From the NCBI RefSeq assembly GCF_028864635.1, contig NZ_CP104850.1, positions 1,246,001 through 1,310,000 of the forward strand: DNA of 64,000 nucleotides, given 5' to 3'. Positions 9,214 through 16,599 of this stretch are shown here, in pieces (position 1 is the stretch's first letter; each line of letters begins with the position of its first letter). Below the pieces are notes generated by a model. The model did no database searches, was not told the origin of the DNA, and saw only the letters and a list, made by a program, of their open reading frames with translations. The position numbers were made by a program, and so were the translations under genes. This DNA comes from Cloacibacterium sp. TD35 (GTDB lineage: Bacteria > Bacteroidota > Bacteroidia > Flavobacteriales > Weeksellaceae).

Positions 9214-9241
9214 CATCCATCATCTAACATCCAACATCCTG
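9214..9241 (+). repeat. heptamer array, 4 units, before adenosyltransferase start
   Basis: Four consecutive 7-base units on the mRNA strand: CATCCAT, CATCTAA, CATCCAA, CATCCTG. The array begins right after the lptB stop (9210-9212) and ends 7 bases before the ATG at 9249. The same kind of array recurs in the complex I operon. Confidence 0.85.
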
Positions 9242-9248
9242 CTATTTT

Positions 9249-9824
9249 ATGAAAATCTACACCAAAACTGGCGATAAAGGCGAAACCTCTTTGTACGGAG
9301 GAACCAGAGTTTCAAAAGCTGCTGCAAGAGTAGAGTCTTACGGAACTTTAGACGAACTTAATGCGTTCATTGGTTTGGCAAAAGCCGAAATTTCCGATGA
9401 AAAAGTATTGAATCAACTGCAGAAAATTCAGTTTGATTTATTTACCGTAGGTTCAGAAGCAGCTACGCCAACAGATAAACTGATTTTAGCCAATGGTAAA
9501 AATCGTTTAGATTTAATGATTTCCGAAGAAGAAATATTAGAATTAGAATATTGGATGGATGATTTAGATGCGTCTTTAGAACCTTTACAATTCTTTATTT
9601 TACCAAGCGGTGGAAAAGCTGCTGCATCTATTCACGTTTGTAGAACGGTCTGCAGAAGAGCAGAACGCGCTATGGTTCATCTCAATGAAACCGAAGAAGT
9701 AAGAGCAGAACTCATCAAATATCTCAATAGATTGTCTGATTATCTTTTTATTTTGGCAAGATATATCTCTAAAATTTCTGGAGAAAAAGAAGAATACTGG
9801 AATCCTTCAGAAAGAGCTAAGTAA
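9249..9824 (+). CDS. PduO-type cob(I)yrinic acid a,c-diamide adenosyltransferase
   Basis: This 191-residue protein transfers adenosine from ATP to cob(I)alamin to make coenzyme B12. The N-terminal ATP site TKTGDKGETSLYGG (5-18) and YGTLDELNAFIG (31-42) are diagnostic. The C-terminal helices carry CRRAERAMV (about 134-142) and NRLSDYLFILAR (about 161-172). It is a trimeric helical bundle in known members. The methylmalonyl-CoA epimerase gene at 61 kb belongs to a B12-dependent pathway that would use this cofactor. It lies 36 bases after lptB, with only the heptamer array between them. Confidence 0.94.
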   Translation: MKIYTKTGDKGETSLYGGTRVSKAAARVESYGTLDELNAFIGLAKAEISDEKVLNQLQKIQFDLFTVGSEAATPTDKLILANGKNRLDLMISEEEILELEYWMDDLDASLEPLQFFILPSGGKAAASIHVCRTVCRRAERAMVHLNETEEVRAELIKYLNRLSDYLFILARYISKISGEKEEYWNPSERAK

Positions 9825-9849
9825 AACGCTCTAAACAATTATAAAATCT

Positions 9850-10470
9850 GTGATAAAATCTGCACTTCTTTTCATCAACGGAACTCCACCTCATGAACTT
9901 CCTCATTTGGAAGGTTATGATGTGATTGCATGTAGTGATGGGGCTTTTCATTATTTAAAAGATAAAAATTTCCCTCTGGATAAACTAGATTTTATTTCAG
10001 GAGATTTTGATTCTCATGAAGGCAGTGATGAAAATATTTACCACGAAAAATTTATTCATACTCCAGACCAAGATTTTACAGATTTTCAAAAAGCTTTAGA
10101 CATTCTCAAAAAAAATGGAGTAAAAAGAGTAGATGTTTACGGAGGAAGTGGTGGTGAACAAGACCATTTTCTCGGGAATCTTCATGTAGCTTTTCTCTTT
10201 AAAAATGAAATGGAAATCACTTTTTTTGACGAGTTTTCCAGATACTTTTTCATCTCTAAAAATTTTAAAATACACGATGTAGAAGGAAAGATGATTTCGC
10301 TTTTACCATTTCCTTTTGTAGAAAAAATTTCGACCAAAGGTCTTAACTGGGAGCTCTTTAACGAAGAATTGAGCTTAACCAGAAGAGTAGGAACCCGAAA
10401 TTTTGCCCGAGAAAATACCGTAGAAATCACTTATGAAAACGGCGATGTATTGATTTTTATAGGAAACTAA
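9850..10470 (+). CDS. thiamine pyrophosphokinase
   Basis: This 206-residue enzyme converts thiamine to thiamine diphosphate with ATP. Family motifs are CSDGA (28-32), SGDFDS (50-55) with metal-binding aspartates, DQDFTDF (73-79) and GGEQDH (101-106). The C-terminal beta domain, with KGLNWEL, binds thiamine. I chose the GTG at 9850 because no ATG is available before the conserved N-terminal strand. The gene starts 25 bases after the adenosyltransferase and is probably in the same operon. I saw no TPP riboswitch upstream, as expected for a gene inside an operon. Confidence 0.93.
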   Translation: MIKSALLFINGTPPHELPHLEGYDVIACSDGAFHYLKDKNFPLDKLDFISGDFDSHEGSDENIYHEKFIHTPDQDFTDFQKALDILKKNGVKRVDVYGGSGGEQDHFLGNLHVAFLFKNEMEITFFDEFSRYFFISKNFKIHDVEGKMISLLPFPFVEKISTKGLNWELFNEELSLTRRVGTRNFARENTVEITYENGDVLIFIGN

Positions 10471-10540
10471 ATTTGTGAATTTTTAACTCAAAAAATCCAA
10501 TCTTTTTTCGCATTTTTGTAGTCTTAAATTTTTGCAATAA

Positions 10541-11935
10541 ATGAAGATAAAATATGCTGAACTTATTGACCAAACACTTTACTTTCCGCAAGAGGAATTT
10601 AAGTATGAGGATCAACAGTTGTACTTTCATGATATTCCTTTGATGGACTTGGTAGAAAAATTCGGAACCCCGCTTAAGTTCAGTTATTTACCCAAGATTT
10701 CGCAAAACATTCAGCGTGCAAAAACGTGGTTTAAAGATGCCATCAAAAAGAATGAATATAAAAATTCTTACAGATACTGTTACTGTACCAAATCTTCGCA
10801 CTTTTCTTTCGTATTAGAAGAAGCGCTTAAGAATGATATTTCTATCGAAACGTCTTCTGCTTTTGACATGAATATTGTTAAAAACCTATTCGAAACAGGG
10901 AAAATTGACAAGACAATAGAAGTGGTTTGTAATGGTTTCAAAACCGATGATTATTTGGCTAAAATTTCAGATTTAATCAATAATGGTTTTGAAAATGTGA
11001 TTCCTGTTTTAGATAATTACAGAGAATTAGATAAACTGACCGAAAGTATAGATACTACCTTTGACATTGGAATTAGAATTGCTTCGGAAGAAGAACCGAA
11101 ATTCGAATTTTACACCAGCAGATTAGGAATTGGGTACAAAGATATTATCCCTTATTACAGCCAAAAAATTGCAGAACACCCGAATGCAAGGTTGAAAATG
11201 CTTCACTTTTTCATCAATACCGGAATTAAAGATACAGCGTACTATTGGAATGAACTTTTCAAATGTTTGAGAGTATATGCAAGATTGAAAAAAATTGCGC
11301 CAGAAGTAGATTCACTGAATATTGGTGGTGGTTTTCCAATTAAAAATTCTTTGCAATTTGATTATGATTATGAATACATGGCAAATGAAATCGTGTATCA
11401 AATCAAAAAATTCTGTGAAGAAGAAGGAGTAGAAGAACCAAACATTTACACTGAATTTGGTAGTTTTACTGTAGGTGAAAGTGCTGGAAATTTATACAAA
11501 ATCATTTCTCAAAAACGCCAAAACGACAGAGAAAAATGGAACATGATAGACTCTTCTTTCATGACTACACTTCCAGATTCTTGGGCGATTTCTAAGCGTT
11601 TTATCATGTTTCCGCTGAATCGTTGGGAAGATTCTTATGAAAGAGTTTTCTTAGGCGGATTAACATGTGATTCAGATGATTATTACAATTCTGAGCAACA
11701 TGCAAATGCGATTTATTTGCCAGTATTCAGCGATACCAAACCATTGTACATTGGTTTCTTTAACACAGGAGCTTATCAAGAAAGTATTGCTGGTTTTGGT
11801 GGTGTACACCACTGTTTATTGCCTCAGCCAAAACATATTCTCATCCAAAAAGCTAAAAACGGAAAATTACAATACGAGGTTTTCAGCGAAGAGCAAAAAC
11901 CTGAAGATGTATTGCATCTTTTAGGATATAAATAA
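10541..11935 (+). CDS. arginine decarboxylase, short PLP fold III type
   Basis: This 464-residue enzyme belongs to the alanine-racemase-fold (fold III) PLP decarboxylases. The PLP lysine is in CYCTKSSHFS (K about 88), the phosphate-binding glycines are in NIGGGFP, and the second-subunit region is TEFGSFTVGESAG. It is about 170-190 residues shorter than SpeA of E. coli. Bacteroidota proteins of this type are annotated as arginine decarboxylase, and the agmatinase gene 52 bases downstream supports that substrate. Together they convert arginine to agmatine and then to putrescine. Diaminopimelate or another amino acid as substrate cannot be fully excluded from sequence. Confidence 0.85.
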   Translation: MKIKYAELIDQTLYFPQEEFKYEDQQLYFHDIPLMDLVEKFGTPLKFSYLPKISQNIQRAKTWFKDAIKKNEYKNSYRYCYCTKSSHFSFVLEEALKNDISIETSSAFDMNIVKNLFETGKIDKTIEVVCNGFKTDDYLAKISDLINNGFENVIPVLDNYRELDKLTESIDTTFDIGIRIASEEEPKFEFYTSRLGIGYKDIIPYYSQKIAEHPNARLKMLHFFINTGIKDTAYYWNELFKCLRVYARLKKIAPEVDSLNIGGGFPIKNSLQFDYDYEYMANEIVYQIKKFCEEEGVEEPNIYTEFGSFTVGESAGNLYKIISQKRQNDREKWNMIDSSFMTTLPDSWAISKRFIMFPLNRWEDSYERVFLGGLTCDSDDYYNSEQHANAIYLPVFSDTKPLYIGFFNTGAYQESIAGFGGVHHCLLPQPKHILIQKAKNGKLQYEVFSEEQKPEDVLHLLGYK

Positions 11936-11987
11936 TTGGTTAATAGAATTTTATATTATAATAAAAACATAAAAATTTAAAATTTCA

Positions 11988-12842
11988 ATGAAAACATACG
12001 CAGGAATTCCTGAAGAAAATGCACAGTTAGAAACTTCAAAAGTAATGCTTGTTACGGTTCCTTATGACGGAACTTCTACTTGGGGAAAAGGTGCAGATAA
12101 AGGTCCAGAACTTTTCTTAGATGCTTCAGAAAACATGGAGCTTTATGATATAGAAACAGATACAGAACCTTATTTAGAGGGAGTTTGGCTGGCTGGTGAA
12201 GTTTCAGAAAATGCTTCGCCTGAAGCGATGACAGAAGCGGTTTACCAAAAAACCAAAGAAATGATGCAAAACGAAGGAAAGTTATTTACACTTTTCGGAG
12301 GTGAGCATTCTGTTTCTATCGGTTCAATTAGAGCATTTGGAGAAAAATATCCAGATTTAACAGTTCTTCAGTTAGATGCACATACCGATTTGAGACCAGA
12401 GTTTCACGGTTCTACTTCTAACCATGCTTGTGCGGTTTTTGAAGCTTCTCAAAAATTAAATCTAGTACAAGTAGGAATTCGTTCTTGTGATGCAGAAGAA
12501 ATGCAATACGTTCCAAAAGGACAGTGTTTCTGGGCGCATGAAATTGCTAAAAATCCGAATTGGATAGATGATGTTTTAGAAAAAGTTTCTGCTAATGTGT
12601 ATATTACTATTGATTTAGATGCTTTTGATCCGTCATTTGCACCAAGTACAGGAACACCAGAACCAGGAGGTTTAGAATGGTACCCTACATTAGAATTATT
12701 GAAAAAAGTGTTCGAAAAGTGTAATGTAGTAGCTTTTGATATTGTAGAATTAATGGATTCTCCTTACGTGAAACCTACTGCGTTTTTAGCAGCTAAGTTG
12801 TATTACAAAATGTTGGCTTACTATCATTTAAACCAAAAATAA
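11988..12842 (+). CDS. speB: agmatinase (arginase/ureohydrolase family)
   Basis: This 284-residue binuclear manganese hydrolase converts agmatine to putrescine and urea. Metal ligands are visible as H107 in FGGEHS, D130/H132/D134 in LDAHTDLR, and the two aspartates of DLDAFDPS (about 218-220). STSNHACAV (142-150) is a conserved substrate-side loop. Pairing with the decarboxylase upstream favours agmatinase over arginase or formiminoglutamase. The spacer before it ends in two AT-rich 7-base units (ATTTAAA, ATTTCAA) that look like weak relatives of the heptamer arrays. A hairpin terminator follows. Confidence 0.9.
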   Translation: MKTYAGIPEENAQLETSKVMLVTVPYDGTSTWGKGADKGPELFLDASENMELYDIETDTEPYLEGVWLAGEVSENASPEAMTEAVYQKTKEMMQNEGKLFTLFGGEHSVSIGSIRAFGEKYPDLTVLQLDAHTDLRPEFHGSTSNHACAVFEASQKLNLVQVGIRSCDAEEMQYVPKGQCFWAHEIAKNPNWIDDVLEKVSANVYITIDLDAFDPSFAPSTGTPEPGGLEWYPTLELLKKVFEKCNVVAFDIVELMDSPYVKPTAFLAAKLYYKMLAYYHLNQK

Positions 12843-12867
12843 AAAATTGATTTATTCAAAATAAATT

Positions 12868-12897
12868 TAAAAAGCATCAGAATTCTGGTGCTTTTTT
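12868..12897 (+). terminator. terminator after agmatinase
   Basis: AAAGCATCAGAA / TTCTGGTGCTTT form a stem with one T-G wobble, followed by a T-run. Confidence 0.85.
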
Positions 12898-12975
12898 ATT
12901 TAGCTCTGATTTGAAATTTCAAAAATTTAATAAAACTTTATAAAAATTGTATAAAGTAGACCTAGTTTTTATCTT

Positions 12976-12983
12976 TACATTTG
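12976..12983 (+). promoter_or_regulatory. -7 promoter box for BON lipoprotein
   Basis: TACATTTG matches TAnnTTTG and lies 29 bases before the ATG at 13013. An overlapping TATCTTTAC with a TTG 20 bases upstream is an alternative. Confidence 0.55.
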
Positions 12984-13012
12984 GAAACAATAATCATTAA
13001 AACCTTCTCATT

Positions 13013-13498
13013 ATGAAAAAAACGATTAAAATCACTGCTTTAGCTTTCGTGGTTTCTTTTGCCGCTATCTCATGTCAAAAATCTGTTTCAGATGCAGAAC
13101 TGACTACGCAATCTACTACAGCTATTTCTGCGTATCCTGAAACTTCTGTTGAGGTAAAAGATGGAGTGGCGCATTTAAGCGGAACTTTTGCTTCTCAAGG
13201 TGATAAAGATGCTGCCATTGCTGCGATTAAAAAGATTAAAGGAGTAAGAGATGTGATGGATATGGCAAGTGTAGAAGCTGCAGATCCTGTAATGGAGACG
13301 ATTACAGCGATAGACCAAGATACACAAAATAAAGTAGCAGATGCTATTAAGGATTTCCCATCGGTAAAAATGGATGTAGAAAATGGCGAACTTACTTTAA
13401 CTGGAGAAGTTACAGCAGAACAGGCTAAAAAGATTAAAATGTCTGTAGATGCATTGAAGGTAGGAAAGGTAAATTATGATTATAGCATTAAAGACTAA
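13013..13498 (+). CDS. BON-domain lipoprotein
   Basis: This 161-residue protein has a lipoprotein signal peptide (residues 1-20) with the lipobox AAIS-C and acylated Cys21. Two BON-like repeats follow: about 45-90, with VKDGVAHLSGTF, and about 95-160, with VENGELTLTGEVT. BON domains bind phospholipid or act as adaptors in the periplasm (OsmY and DolP are examples). It is probably anchored to the inner or outer membrane facing the periplasm, and a stress or envelope-integrity role is inference. It has its own promoter and terminator. Confidence 0.88.
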   Translation: MKKTIKITALAFVVSFAAISCQKSVSDAELTTQSTTAISAYPETSVEVKDGVAHLSGTFASQGDKDAAIAAIKKIKGVRDVMDMASVEAADPVMETITAIDQDTQNKVADAIKDFPSVKMDVENGELTLTGEVTAEQAKKIKMSVDALKVGKVNYDYSIKD

Positions 13499-13632
13499 AC
13501 GCCATGTCATCTTTATGTTTATGGAAACCTATATAAAGTTTAATTTTACGAAAATCAGTAAAATATGAAAAAAAGGTTACGCTTTTCCAGATATTTAAAA
13601 GCTTAATTCAAGTCTCAAAAATATATTTACAG

Positions 13633-13657
13633 TCCCGAATTTTTCGGGATTTTTTTA
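13633..13657 (+). terminator. terminator after BON lipoprotein
   Basis: TCCCGAA / TTCGGGA with a 3-base loop and a run of seven or more T. It lies about 135 bases after the stop; the 235-base gap between this gene and the symporter holds nothing else I can recognise apart from the symporter promoter. Confidence 0.82.
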
Positions 13658-13682
13658 TTTTTTTAATTGAATTCTTAAAATT

Positions 13683-13712
13683 TTGGCGGAGTATGATAAA
13701 AACTTATATTTG
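13683..13712 (+). promoter_or_regulatory. promoter of dicarboxylate symporter
   Basis: TTG at 13683-13685, exactly 19 bases, then TATATTTG at 13705-13712: a textbook flavobacterial promoter 22 bases before the ATG at 13734. It lies inside the longer open frame, which argues for the internal start. Confidence 0.75.
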
Positions 13713-13733
13713 TATTCTATAGAAAATCAATAT

Positions 13734-14984
13734 ATGAAAGGACAAAACAAACTCTTCTTTGCAATTATCATTGCTCTTGTTTTAGGGGTAATTATTGGTG
13801 GGGTAGTTCACACTCAGTTTCCAGAAAATACAGAATCTTTTTCTAAAAATATAAAACTTCTCGGAACCATCTTTATCAGATTGGTACAGATGATTATCGC
13901 ACCATTGGTTTTCACTACATTAGTTGTGGGAATTGCGAAAATGGGAGATACTGCAATGATTGGTAGAGTAGGAGGTAAAGCGATGCTTTGGTTTATTACA
14001 GCTTCTTTGGTTTCGCTTATGTTAGGTTTAGTTTTGGTAAACTGGTTAGAGCCTGGTCATGTTACCAAATTACCAATTCAAGATGCAACGTCTGCTAAAG
14101 AAATCTTGGATAATTCCAAAGGATTTTCTCTGGAAGATTTTGTGAAACACGTAGTCCCAAAAAGCGTTTTCGAAGCTTTTGCTACCAATGAGGTTCTACA
14201 AATTGTATTGTTTTCTATCATGTTTGGGATTGCCCTTTCTCATTTGGGTGATGAATATTCTAAACCTGTTATCAAGTTTTTAGATATTTGCGCACATGCT
14301 ATTCTGAAAATGGTAGGTTATATCATGTGGTTTGCTCCACTGGGTGTTTTAGGAGCTATTGCAGCAGTTGTGGCAACCAATGGTTTCGAAATTTTCAAAG
14401 TTTATGCGATTTATCTTCGAGATTTCTTCTTTGCACTTGGGGTTTTATGGTTGATTTTATGTATTGTAGGATATTTTATCTTAGGAAATAGATTATTCGA
14501 ATTACTAAGAAGAATAAAAGAGCCTTTACTTATCGCCTTTTCTACCACCAGTTCAGAAGCGGTTTTCCCGAAATTGGTAACAGAATTAGAGCGCTTTGGA
14601 TGTAATAACAGAATTGTATCATTCATTTTACCACTAGGATATTCTTTCAATTTAGATGGAAGCATGATGTATATGACTTTCGCATCTATTTTCATTGCTC
14701 AGATTTATGGAATCGACATGACGGTTGGTCAACAAATCACCATGCTTTTGGTGTTAATGCTCACTTCAAAAGGAATTGCAGGAGTTCCAAGAGCGAGTTT
14801 GGTGATTATTGTAGCGACTTGTTCTATGTTCGGAATTCCGCCAGAAGGAATTGCACTCATTTTACCGATAGACCATTTCTGTGATATGGGAAGAAGTATG
14901 ACCAATGTTTTAGGAAACGCACTCGCTACTTCAGCCGTTTCTAAATGGGAAGGACAACTGGATAACCACGGTGGTGAATTATAA
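13734..14984 (+). CDS. dicarboxylate/amino acid:cation symporter
   Basis: This 416-residue membrane protein belongs to the DAACS (GltP/DctA) family and imports glutamate, aspartate or C4-dicarboxylates with protons or sodium. The first helices (about 5-100) are followed by reentrant hairpin 1 with the serine-rich AFSTTSSEAVFP. TM7 carries NLDGSMMYM and hairpin 2 contains GIAGVPRAS, which precedes the TM8 motif CDMGRSMTNVLGN. These are the substrate- and ion-binding elements. The ATG at 13734 lies after a clear promoter; 17 extra upstream codons are rejected. A terminator follows. Confidence 0.92.
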   Translation: MKGQNKLFFAIIIALVLGVIIGGVVHTQFPENTESFSKNIKLLGTIFIRLVQMIIAPLVFTTLVVGIAKMGDTAMIGRVGGKAMLWFITASLVSLMLGLVLVNWLEPGHVTKLPIQDATSAKEILDNSKGFSLEDFVKHVVPKSVFEAFATNEVLQIVLFSIMFGIALSHLGDEYSKPVIKFLDICAHAILKMVGYIMWFAPLGVLGAIAAVVATNGFEIFKVYAIYLRDFFFALGVLWLILCIVGYFILGNRLFELLRRIKEPLLIAFSTTSSEAVFPKLVTELERFGCNNRIVSFILPLGYSFNLDGSMMYMTFASIFIAQIYGIDMTVGQQITMLLVLMLTSKGIAGVPRASLVIIVATCSMFGIPPEGIALILPIDHFCDMGRSMTNVLGNALATSAVSKWEGQLDNHGGEL

Positions 14985-15005
14985 ATTTTTATAATGACAA
15001 AAATT

Positions 15006-15038
15006 AAAAACTTCGGAACTATCTGAAGTTTTTTTTAT
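15006..15038 (+). terminator. terminator after symporter
   Basis: AAAAACTTC / GAAGTTTTT stem (15006-15014, 15025-15033) with T-run. Confidence 0.8.
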
Positions 15039-15104
15039 TGTAAATCAATTCTATCAATTACCATTATTGTTATTTTTATTCATTCCAAATTAATTATTTT
15101 TATG

Positions 15105-15112
15105 TAAATTTG
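15105..15112 (+). promoter_or_regulatory. -7 promoter box for Mrp ATPase
   Basis: TAAATTTG, 25 bases before the ATG at 15137. The longer open frame beginning at 15110 would start inside this box. Confidence 0.55.
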
Positions 15113-15136
15113 TATCTCAAAAAATTTCAAAAAATT

Positions 15137-16240
15137 ATGTTGACGAAAACTAGAGTTCAGGAGTTTCTGAAAGAAATAGAAGTTGATGATTTAGTACAAA
15201 ACTTCCAAGTAATGGGTGATGATGTGTACATTGATATGATTGCACATTCCCCAGCAATGCACGAAAAGAAGAAGCTAGAAGCAGCTATGAAGCAGGCTTT
15301 TGCTACGGAATTTGGTGACCAAGTAGTGCTGAAACTTAAAATTACTTCGCCTGAGCCCTCGCAAGTTCAACAGAATCAAATCAAAGGAAAAGAAATCCCA
15401 GGAATTCAAAATATTATCTCCATTGCTTCTGGTAAAGGTGGCGTAGGAAAATCTACAGTTACTGCAAACTTAGCTGTGACTTTACAAAAAATGGGATTCT
15501 CTGTAGGCGTTCTTGATGCAGATATTTACGGACCATCTGTTCCTACTATGTTTGATACCGAAGCAGAAAAACCAATTTCTGTAGAAGTAGATGGTAAAAA
15601 TATGATGAAACCTATCGAAAATTACGGCGTTAAAATGCTTTCGATTGGTTATTTCTCTGGAGCTAATCAAGCAGTAGTGTGGAGAGGACCTATGGCAAGT
15701 AAAGCTTTGAATCAAATGCTTCGTGATGCAGCTTGGGGAAATCTAGATTTCTTATTAATAGACCTTCCTCCAGGAACAGGAGATATTCACCTTTCGATTA
15801 TTCAAGAAGTTCCTGTAACGGGTGCTGTAATCGTTTCTACACCACAACATGTAGCTTTAGCAGACGTGAAAAAAGGAATCGCTATGTTTACGATGGAAAG
15901 CATTAATATTCCAGTTTTAGGTTTAATTGAAAATATGGCGTATTTTACACCTGAAGAATTGCCAGAAAATAAATATTACATTTTTGGAAAACAAGGAGCT
16001 CAATTCATGGCAGAAGATTTAGGAATTCCTGTTTTAGGTGAAATTCCTTTAATTCAAAGCATCAGAGAAGCGGGAGATGTTGGTAGACCAGTAGCATTGC
16101 AAGAAGGTTCTAAAATTGCAGAAATCTATAAAGAAACTGCACAAAAAATGATAGAAAGCTTAGTGGAAAGAAATAAAAATCTACCACCAACTGAAGCGGT
16201 GAAAATTACAACAATGGCAGGTTGTTCGCCTAAGAAATAA
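15137..16240 (+). CDS. Mrp/NBP35-family iron-sulfur carrier ATPase
   Basis: This 367-residue protein has an N-terminal MIP18/DUF59 domain (about 1-75) and a P-loop ATPase domain with deviant Walker A GKGGVGKS (99-106), then DADIYGPSVP and the DLPPGTGD motif. Such proteins (ApbC/Mrp, NBP35) transfer Fe-S clusters to target proteins. The CxxC pair that many members use to hold a bridging cluster is absent from the expected place after IENMAYF; the only C-terminal cysteine is in MAGCSPKK. The NifU-type gene 42 bases downstream supports a role in Fe-S maturation, possibly for complex I. The ATG at 15137 is preferred because of the promoter. Confidence 0.9.
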   Translation: MLTKTRVQEFLKEIEVDDLVQNFQVMGDDVYIDMIAHSPAMHEKKKLEAAMKQAFATEFGDQVVLKLKITSPEPSQVQQNQIKGKEIPGIQNIISIASGKGGVGKSTVTANLAVTLQKMGFSVGVLDADIYGPSVPTMFDTEAEKPISVEVDGKNMMKPIENYGVKMLSIGYFSGANQAVVWRGPMASKALNQMLRDAAWGNLDFLLIDLPPGTGDIHLSIIQEVPVTGAVIVSTPQHVALADVKKGIAMFTMESINIPVLGLIENMAYFTPEELPENKYYIFGKQGAQFMAEDLGIPVLGEIPLIQSIREAGDVGRPVALQEGSKIAEIYKETAQKMIESLVERNKNLPPTEAVKITTMAGCSPKK

Positions 16241-16252
16241 TTAGGGCAATTA

Positions 16253-16278
16253 CAATTTTTGAATACAAATTTTGAATA
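16253..16278 (+). repeat. 13-bp direct repeat before NifU-type gene
   Basis: CAATTTTTGAATA (16253-16265) is followed at once by CAAATTTTGAATA (16266-16278), differing at one base and ending 4 bases before the ATG at 16283. Confidence 0.7.
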
Positions 16279-16282
16279 AATT

Positions 16283-16534
16283 ATGAATAAAGATAAACTC
16301 ACTCACGAAGAAATAGTAACCAAAGTAATGGAAGCTTTGGAAAGTATTCGTCCGTTTCTAAATAATGATGGTGGTGATATAGAATTGGTAGATGTTATTG
16401 ATAATAGAGTAATGGTAAAATTGCAAGGAAACTGTTCTGGTTGCCCTATGAGTTTTTCTACCATGAAACTAGGTGTAGAAAATACCATCAAACAATTTGT
16501 GCCAAGCATCAAAGAAGTGGTGAGTGTAGACTAA
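16283..16534 (+). CDS. NifU-like C-terminal domain iron-sulfur scaffold
   Basis: This 83-residue protein consists only of the NifU C-terminal (NFU) domain. NDGGDIELVDV (28-38) is the usual start of the beta sheet, and C51/C54 in CSGCPMS bind an Fe-S cluster between two subunits. Such proteins receive clusters and pass them to apo-enzymes. Co-transcription with the Mrp ATPase upstream is likely. A hairpin terminator lies 24 bases after the stop. Confidence 0.93.
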   Translation: MNKDKLTHEEIVTKVMEALESIRPFLNNDGGDIELVDVIDNRVMVKLQGNCSGCPMSFSTMKLGVENTIKQFVPSIKEVVSVD

Positions 16535-16557
16535 TCTTTTTTGCGAAAAAATAAATG

Positions 16558-16590
16558 AAGGCTGCAATTTTGCAGCCTTTTGTGTTTTTA
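16558..16590. terminator. terminator between NifU-type gene and acyl-CoA synthetase
   Basis: AAGGCTGCAA / TTGCAGCCTT (16558-16567, 16570-16579) form a 10-bp stem. The T-run on the plus strand is better than on the minus strand, so the NifU side is the more certain user. Confidence 0.8.
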
Positions 16591-16599
16591 TGTTTCAAT

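Noticed and set aside
9825-9849. TPP or cobalamin riboswitch before the thiamine pyrophosphokinase or adenosyltransferase genes
   Set aside because: The upstream gaps are only 25 and 36 bases, too short for either riboswitch, and no conserved core sequence is visible.
13499-13632. Short open frames in the gap after the BON lipoprotein
   Set aside because: The longest is under 20 codons and there is no promoter placement or composition to support it.
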